Part shown: piece by piece, positions 57,661 to 64,000 of the stretch | How the letters are laid out: every line of letters begins with the position of its first letter | Position numbering within the stretch: position 1 is the first letter of the stretch | NCBI GenBank assembly: GCA_958298945.1 | Contig: OY282607.1 | Span: forward strand, 48,709,020-48,773,019 | DNA from: Atherix ibis | Lineage: Eukaryota; Arthropoda; Insecta; Diptera; Athericidae | Direction of reading: 5' to 3' | DNA length: 64,000 nucleotides | The notes under the pieces: model-generated | Databases searched by the model: none | Told to the model about the DNA's origin: nothing | Seen by the model: the letters and a program-made list of their open reading frames with translations, nothing else | Translations under genes and position numbers: made by a program

Positions 57661-59774
57661 TACTCGATGACGCCATGCCAAAACATATTTCCCCAAAATT
57701 TTCTTATTAAATCAAATGCATTGACATACTACTATTTATGAATATGTAAATCACAAATACCATTTGAATTGAAATATTTTCCGTAGATCCCCTTTAAGAA
57801 ACAATTTTTATTTGTCATGTGACAAAATATTCATCATTAAAATGTTACTTATATTAACGGTGTAATAATGAAAATGTGTCACGTGAAAAGACTCATATCA
57901 TCTTCGATGATTTGAGAAATCAAACACCATAGTTCATAGCGGAAAATGACAGATGTGACAGGATATCGGAATTAAGGATAATTGAGCTTTTTTAATGTTA
58001 TAATTTATGATGATTGATTAATGTTTAAAATTTCCACGTGCCTTTCTTCATCTTTTATATGATAAATGCAATTTTTCTTGCTTAAAGGTAAGGAGTACAC
58101 TTAAAATTACCATAAGTAAAAATATTTTTTTAATAATTTATATTTAAATAGACAAGTTTTTATAAGTTCCCTAAGAAAATTAATAACAATTAGAACTGCA
58201 TTGTCCATAAAAGTTTCTAGAATCATATTATATAAAAATCTTAACAAAAAAAAATATGGCGAATTGGGTTCGTTTATTTTGAAGGTAATTAATTAAATTC
58301 AATATAATTCATTCGTTTACTTTGAAAGTAATTAATTATATTCAATGTAATTGATAGTAAAATGAATTAACCGAATTTCAAATATGCTATTTTTATGCGT
58401 GAAAGTATTAAACTAAGAGATAATTTTGCTCTTGAAAGCAAGTCGTTAATTATGTAGTATTAGAAAAAAAGGTGAAATTAAACACACCTCAACCATAATA
58501 ATAACAATTAAATCTTAGAAATAAATTCTCAATGATCTTATGTATGTTAGCCTTCATTTAAAAGATTCTAAAAATTGTCGGCATAATCTACAATATATTA
58601 CAAAGAATATTAGAAATAAGTTACTTTTAAGTTAGAATAATTTCAATGATATAATATTTTTTATTGTTATATTATTTAATTATTCATTTAAGTATTTTAT
58701 ATGAATTGAAATTAAGAAAAACTAAATACATAAATCCATTATTTTAATAAATATACAAATATTACCTAGGTTTAGTTGTAATAAAGGTCAGAAATGATCA
58801 TGACCTGATTTGTAATGAAATGCATGATAAATACTTTGAAGGCAATTGTATTAATAAACGCGAATTATATAAAATTTATAGGAACTAACAAAAAGTTTTA
58901 TATAAAAAGGATAATACAATACCAACAATGTAATTTTGTTGTAATACATATAAATTCGTATACTGAAATACTTGTAAAAATATTTATTCTTCTATTTTCG
59001 TTAGTTTTCTGTACATTATTCACTGACCATCTATCAAAGGTAACAATAATAGTAGATTTGTTAATTATGACTTATTTACAAAATTTATTTTGGGAGTCGG
59101 ATTTACAATTATTAATATTAAATTGTCTTATTTATAATAATTCAGTTAATTTTTGGTAAGTAGAAAGATGGAATAATTTAAGAATTGTTTGAATATTTTC
59201 AAGATTGGAAATTAAATTTTTATACGAGCTCTTAATAAATTCAATTTATTACAACTATTGCTTATTATACTAAATATATTTCTTGACTATCTTTTTAGAT
59301 TTCATAGATACAATAGTTATTCGTATCTATGAAACCTAAATACGTGTACTAAACTTTGATTTGGTCTCTTTAAAAATAAAAATATAATAAGTTCCCTTAG
59401 ACAAAAGGATTTTATGAAGTACAATTCAATTATATAATAGAAAATTTTTTTTATCTAAACTATAATTAGATATATAAAATCTAAATACTGCTCTAAAAAA
59501 CCTATTGAAAATGTATTCAATTTCATTTTAATATTAGTAATTACATCATTATTGGTAGGACAAGAAATAGAATACAATATAATAACTGACGAATTGAAAT
59601 TGAACTAAGTACTTAAGAATAAGTTCACCTAAAGGAGGAACGGTTACTTTTGCATTATAATTTATTTTGGATTTATTTTCTTAAACTATATTAATTTTGA
59701 TCTTAAATATAAAAGAAATTATATATTAATTATGATCAAATTGAAAATACAATAAAATTAAATTATTCCAATTG
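57661..59774. other. Intron sequence, nothing recognised
   Basis: Very AT-rich. A 12-bp hairpin (TTTCATAGATAC / GTATCTATGAAA) lies at 59,300-59,333. The 114-residue frame at 58,815 has no motif and an AT-driven composition. Confidence 0.4.
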
Positions 59775-60150
59775 CTTTGTCGATGAACAAAAATTATCCT
59801 TTAAAAAATTGTTCCGCCATTGCAAAATAATAACTTCACACGCTTCGTCTTTGGATGATTGACAGTGCCCTCCATACTCTTCTAGTTCATCCCATAAAAC
59901 TTTTATGGAGTTGAGATGGGGTGATTGTGGTGACAATGTCATTATTTTTATTTTGTAGAAAATCGTTACTTAATTTCGAACTATGCTTCGAATTGTTATT
60001 CTATTGCATAAGGAATCCTTCACCATTTAATCGAAGTATTGATGGAAGAGCATTGATTTCTAAAATATTTCGATACTTTTTTTCTATAAATTCTCTTAGA
60101 GAAGCTACCCCAAACCATTATCGAGCCACCGATTGGCCGGTAGCATTCCC
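59775..60150 (-). mobile_element. Tc1-like transposase relic
   Basis: On the minus strand: a degraded MVWGSFSK-like block (60,120), YRNILEINALPSILRLNGEG (60,075-60,015), then NNNSKHSSKLSNDFLQN where Tc1 proteins have QDNDPKH, and LNSIKVLWDELEE in place of LNPIENLWxxLK. The central Asp is lost and frameshifts are present. Confidence 0.7.
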
Positions 60151-60175
60151 TTTTAATATCTCAACATCTGGAACT

Positions 60176-62370
60176 TAACTTTGACTCCATTAGCACTCCT
60201 TCAATTACCATGAATTCTAGAATTGAACCTCCTTCCGATTTAAACTCTGATAAAAGTCCTGCTCTCCTTACCCTTAATTCTAAGCCAATCTTAAAGACTT
60301 CATCCTAGGCTCATAAATGGCAAAATAGATTGGAACATATTTAGAAACAAATTAGACCAACAGATTGACTTAAAACGAACGTTAAAGAAAGCAAAAGACA
60401 TTAATGATGCTGTAAATGACATCACTATATATATACAACATGCAGTCACAGCGACTCACATCTCTTACAATACGACACAACCACAACAATAAAATTTTCC
60501 AACTAACATACGGACATTAATTAACGAAAAAATAATTATGAGAACGCAGTGGCAACGTTTACGAATCCCTAGCTACAAACAGAAACTTAACCGACTACAA
60601 CGTGAACTGAATATGGAAATTAGAAAGCTCTATAATGAACGGCATGAAATTTATACAAGATCGCTTGGTGACAATATTTCTTTATGGGAAGCCATTAGAC
60701 GAATACTCTTGTAAAAAATAACATCACACCCACTTAAACAAAATGGCGGTAACTGAGCAAAAATAGACAAAGAAAAAGTATTTGCTAAACACGTGGTAAA
60801 TAGTTTTGATCCACATGATGATATAGAAGACAAATCGCATACTAACAAAATTATGGAAGAACTAGTGTTCCCAGTTCCTATGAATAAAATTCGAAGAACT
60901 AATGTTCCCAGTCCTCCCAAAAATTTTAAGCCCTCGGAAATTAAATCTACTCCTCTGCGCCTTCCTAATAAAAAAGCTCCTGGTTATGCTCTAATAACAG
61001 ATCCTATTCTGAAGCAAATTTCCCGAAAAGCTTTAGTATTAATTACATACATTTTCAATACTATCCTGAGCACCACCCATTTTCCGTTATTCTGGAAATT
61101 TTTTGTGATTAAAATGATTCCTAAACCAAATAAACCCATTAATTCTACTTCCTCCTATAGACCTATCAGCCTCTTATCAATCCTTGGTAAGATTTTTGAA
61201 AAACGCCATTTAAAACGACTCTACCCATTCCTAGTTATTAAAAAAAAATATTCCTGATCACCAATTTTGCTTCCGATCTGAACACTCCACTATCCAGCAA
61301 TCCCATCGCATTGTTGATCAAATTCCGTCCTCTCTTGAGAGCAAAGCGCATTGCTCAGGAGTATTTTTCGAGTTCTCCCAAGCTTTTGATAGTGTGTGGC
61401 ATCATGGACTCCTATGGAAACTCAAGAGGTTTCTTCCTTCAACATACTACCTTATCATATTATAATTAACTCAGAATCCTCAGAAATATATCCTATTCTA
61501 GCCGGAGTCCCACAAGGCAGTATCCTTGGTTCCATTTTATATAATATTTATACCCATGACATCCCAGCTGATCCTAATACTATTATTGATACTTATGCAG
61601 ATGAGATACGACCATACTTGCTACCGATACAAATCTTGACATCACTTCCAATATTTTACAGTCCCATATCCCCAACCTTCAATCCTGGTTTAAGAGATGG
61701 AGAGTGATGGTAAATGAACAGAAGTGTGCTCACATTAATTTCACACTTTGTCAAGGAAAACCTACCCCTTTTTACCTTAATAGCAACATAATTCCACAAT
61801 ATGATAAAGTATGTTATTTGGGACTTTACCTGGACAAGAGATTAACATGGAACCCTCATACTTGACTAAAAGAACTTGAAGCCACTAGACGTTACCGCCA
61901 ACTTCTTAGACTACTTGACAAACGCTCGAAATTACCAATCGAAAGTAAACTTTTAATATACAGTACAATTATAAAACCTTTTTAGACATATGGAATTTAA
62001 CTTTGGGGTTTAACGAAACGTTCCAATTCCTATCGCGTTCAGGCCTTATAATCTAAAATCCTCCGTAAAATTGTTGATGCCCCCTTTTATGTTCGTAACA
62101 ACGTAATACATTTTATGTTCATAACAACTTAATACATCGTGATTTAAATGTTTCCTTTGTTCAGGACCTCCTAGCCATTTGTGACAGAATTGTCCTGTAC
62201 TGCTCTCCCCGAAAACACTCATCGGAGACTTAAGAGACAATAACCTAGAGAGAGTAATCTAACTTCCATTAATTGGAGAAACGCCGATGGGTGTTTACTC
62301 CCACTTCATGATACATAAGGTTGTTAATTAAAATGTTATGTAAATCTTGTTGTTACAATACAATTGTAAT
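60176..62370 (+). mobile_element. Jockey-clade LINE ORF2 relic
   Basis: Starts at the endonuclease end (DLNSDKSPALLTLNSKP), then the spacer (WEAIRRIL). The reverse transcriptase follows: NKKAPGYALITDPILKQISR (60,970), IPKPNKPINSTSSYRPISLL (61,125), DQFRSAL/VFxxxSQAFDSVWHHGL-like blocks (61,320-61,410), AGVPQGSILGSILYNIYTHD (61,500) and TYADE, where YADD is expected (61,590). The thumb and C-terminus run to about 62,270, and the 3' end matches 52,916-53,280. Many stops and frameshifts. Confidence 0.85.
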
Positions 62371-62827
62371 AGCAGATAAAATTTTTTTTTTTGACGCATT
62401 AGTTCAGCGTTTATTTTTAAAGTCCTCTGCAGCTCAGTTTTAATAGAATCAAAGTCCTATCCAATCTCTTTTCTTTTGAGGGCCTAGTATTTTATTTAAT
62501 TCGCATCGCTTAACACCTAAATAGATCAGCAGCTCAATGTCCATTTTTATCGGTGGTACAGAGATTTGGTACAGATTTTATTTAATTCGCATCGAATTTG
62601 ATATGTTGAAGTCTCCGACTTCTTATAATACAATAGTTGCACACATTTGGCTATTCTCGCTTAAATTAGCAATTTTATGCCTAAAGTCCGATGGATGACC
62701 TCCGATTTGATTTACATCCGCTATATAGCATACCGAACTTTATGGAAGAAAATACTATTACATTAATTCTGCTATAAACTTAATTACATAATTAAAATGG
62801 AGAAATTGCTGTCAAAATTGAATAAAG
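62371..62827. other. Spacer, nothing recognised
   Basis: Moderately complex sequence; TTTTATTTAATTCGCATCG occurs twice (62,490 and 62,578). No coding motif. Confidence 0.4.
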
Positions 62828-64000
62828 CTTAGATTATAGAAGAACTGGATAGGCCTCTACGCAAAAATTCTGTCAAAATTTTGATGGCAACACATTCTTA
62901 AAAACGCTAGCACATGCAAAATGACGGAAACGCCGTAAATCAGTGGGCGCCAATTTTAAACTTCAGTATGCGATTGAAGCGGTTCGTTTGAAACCTTTTT
63001 CATATGTGGGATGTCGTTTATGCGTAAACAAATAGATTTTTTAATATTGCCGGATTGTGTTGTTTGATGGAATCACAGTTTTCGAAATTTGCAATAAAAC
63101 ACAGTATTCTATTTTAAAATATTATTTATTAAAATAGAATTATAAAGTGGAAGAGCATATAAAAATATAAATATCATATATAAGATTGTTATTATTAAAT
63201 TCTTTCTCTCCTGAAGCTGAATCCATGCCTGCACATTCTGTGCTGCCATGAGTGACGTAAAAAATAAAAATAATTAGGCCAAAATTATATATCAACCGTT
63301 TTTTTAAAATTACATGTGCACTTTCCCCCTGAGCATTTTTGATTGGAACTTCAATATTCAATGCGACAACATCCTGCATGAACTCCTTTTTAAAATGAAA
63401 CAAAATAAAATACAATACAAATATATTCGTACAACTTACTTTCCTGTTTTAATGACGATTGCCCGATGATTTCCTACAAAAATGATTTCAATGCGTTATA
63501 ATTTCATAATTATTAATTCTGTAGTATAAAAACTTATCTTGTAGCATTTCTTTCCATTCTACTCCTGCTCACTCCCACTTTAATGTCTCTGGTCTACAAA
63601 AGTGGAGCGAGCACATAATGTCGTGGTTCCGGAAAATTACCGATGCTGCTGCCGCAATTCACTTTTCTCTCGACCAATTATTGTGTGGAGGCCTGTAACG
63701 ATAACATATGAATAAACGATCGTTACATTTAGTTTTTCAATTAAGAATTAACGGAAATTTGAGTATTTCTTGCACTATTCTTACACACATATTACGTACG
63801 CCGGCACTGAACTATTAATCTGGTAAACATTGAACTGTCAACATCACATTTTTTTACATTTATCAAACGCCGAACTTTTCACTTTCTAATCACTTTTTGG
63901 ACAAAACAAATCACTAAAAGCTGATTTAATTTCTCTAGTAAAAATGAAGATATCAACTTAACGAAAGAAAGAAATTCCCGGCTTCCTCATTCCGTTTATG
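62828..64000 (-). mobile_element. P-type THAP element G, longest copy, cut by window end
   Basis: The 3' end CTTAGATTATAGAAGAACTG is at 62,828. Read on the minus strand from the window edge it contains part of THAP exon 1 (64,000-63,962), THAP exon 2 (63,692 to about 63,545), a short further exon (63,475-63,441) and a terminal exon region (63,415-63,140), then the usual 3' tail. It retains more transposase than any other copy here but carries stops and a lost donor. Confidence 0.8.
63545..63692 (-). pseudogene. THAP exon 2 of a P-type transposase (broken)
   Basis: After a GTTACAG acceptor the frame reads RPPHNNWSREK, stop, IAAAASVIFRNHDIMCSLHF. This is the second half of a THAP domain: the basic-aromatic helix and the C-x2-H zinc ligands (CSLH) followed by Phe. 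Joined in phase to exon 1 (ending GISFFR) it completes the C2CH finger. A TGA stands where THAP proteins have Trp (EKW), and the exon 1 donor reads TTAAG instead of GTAAG, so this copy is dead. Confidence 0.7.

Noticed and set aside
58815..59159. 114-residue plus-strand frame
   Set aside because: Composition follows AT richness (Ile, Leu, Asn, Tyr); no motif.
1..64000. tRNA, rRNA and CRISPR features
   Set aside because: No cloverleaf, rRNA core or spaced direct-repeat array was found. The only regular arrays are the transposase-derived and 24-bp minisatellites.

Overview
The window looks like nuclear DNA of a higher fly (Brachycera). It is AT-rich, its protein-coding introns are 56-64 nt, it carries a MADF/BESS-type regulator and an ATPase-inhibitor-like gene, and it is crowded with old mobile elements typical of fly genomes: P-type THAP transposons, mariner, Tc1, Ty3/gypsy, BEL/Pao, and Jockey- and R1-type LINEs. 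I cannot name the species. No intact autonomous transposon was found.

Layout. 0-8.3 kb holds a decayed gypsy pol (minus), a LINE RNase H relic, a 2.1-kb P-type element and two short inverted-repeat elements. 9.9-20.5 kb holds a four-exon MADF/BESS-like gene whose second intron (about 9.1 kb) is filled with P-type, gypsy and mariner debris. 21.4-25.7 kb holds an array of 86-bp units derived from a DDE transposase, then gypsy gag-protease and R1-type LINE relics. 26.8-38.9 kb is a tandem segmental duplication: two copies of an F-box/leucine-rich-repeat gene, each with a 24-bp minisatellite downstream and P-type element ends nearby, separated by LINE, BEL/Pao and P-type inserts. Just past the second copy, on the minus strand, is a five-exon gene I read as a mitochondrial ATPase inhibitor (IF1)-like protein. 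40.0-42.3 kb holds a DDE transposase relic and a full-length dead mariner. 42.3-48.3 kb is mostly unassigned AT-rich DNA with a few transposase relics. 48.3-50.0 kb looks like the 5' end of a large gene: a long leader followed by a first coding exon with a signal peptide. If so, 50-64 kb is its first coding intron, with Jockey, mariner, Tc1 and P-type inserts.

The dominant repeat is a P-superfamily transposon. It has imperfect inverted ends beginning CTTAGATTA, a THAP zinc finger split over two exons, a P-transposase-like C-terminal segment, and 8-bp target duplications. Its copies are nested in each other. Insertions that differ between the two F-box duplicates (a nested P-type copy and a 366-bp MITE are both missing from copy 2) give an order of events: old P-type insertion, then segmental duplication, then new insertions.
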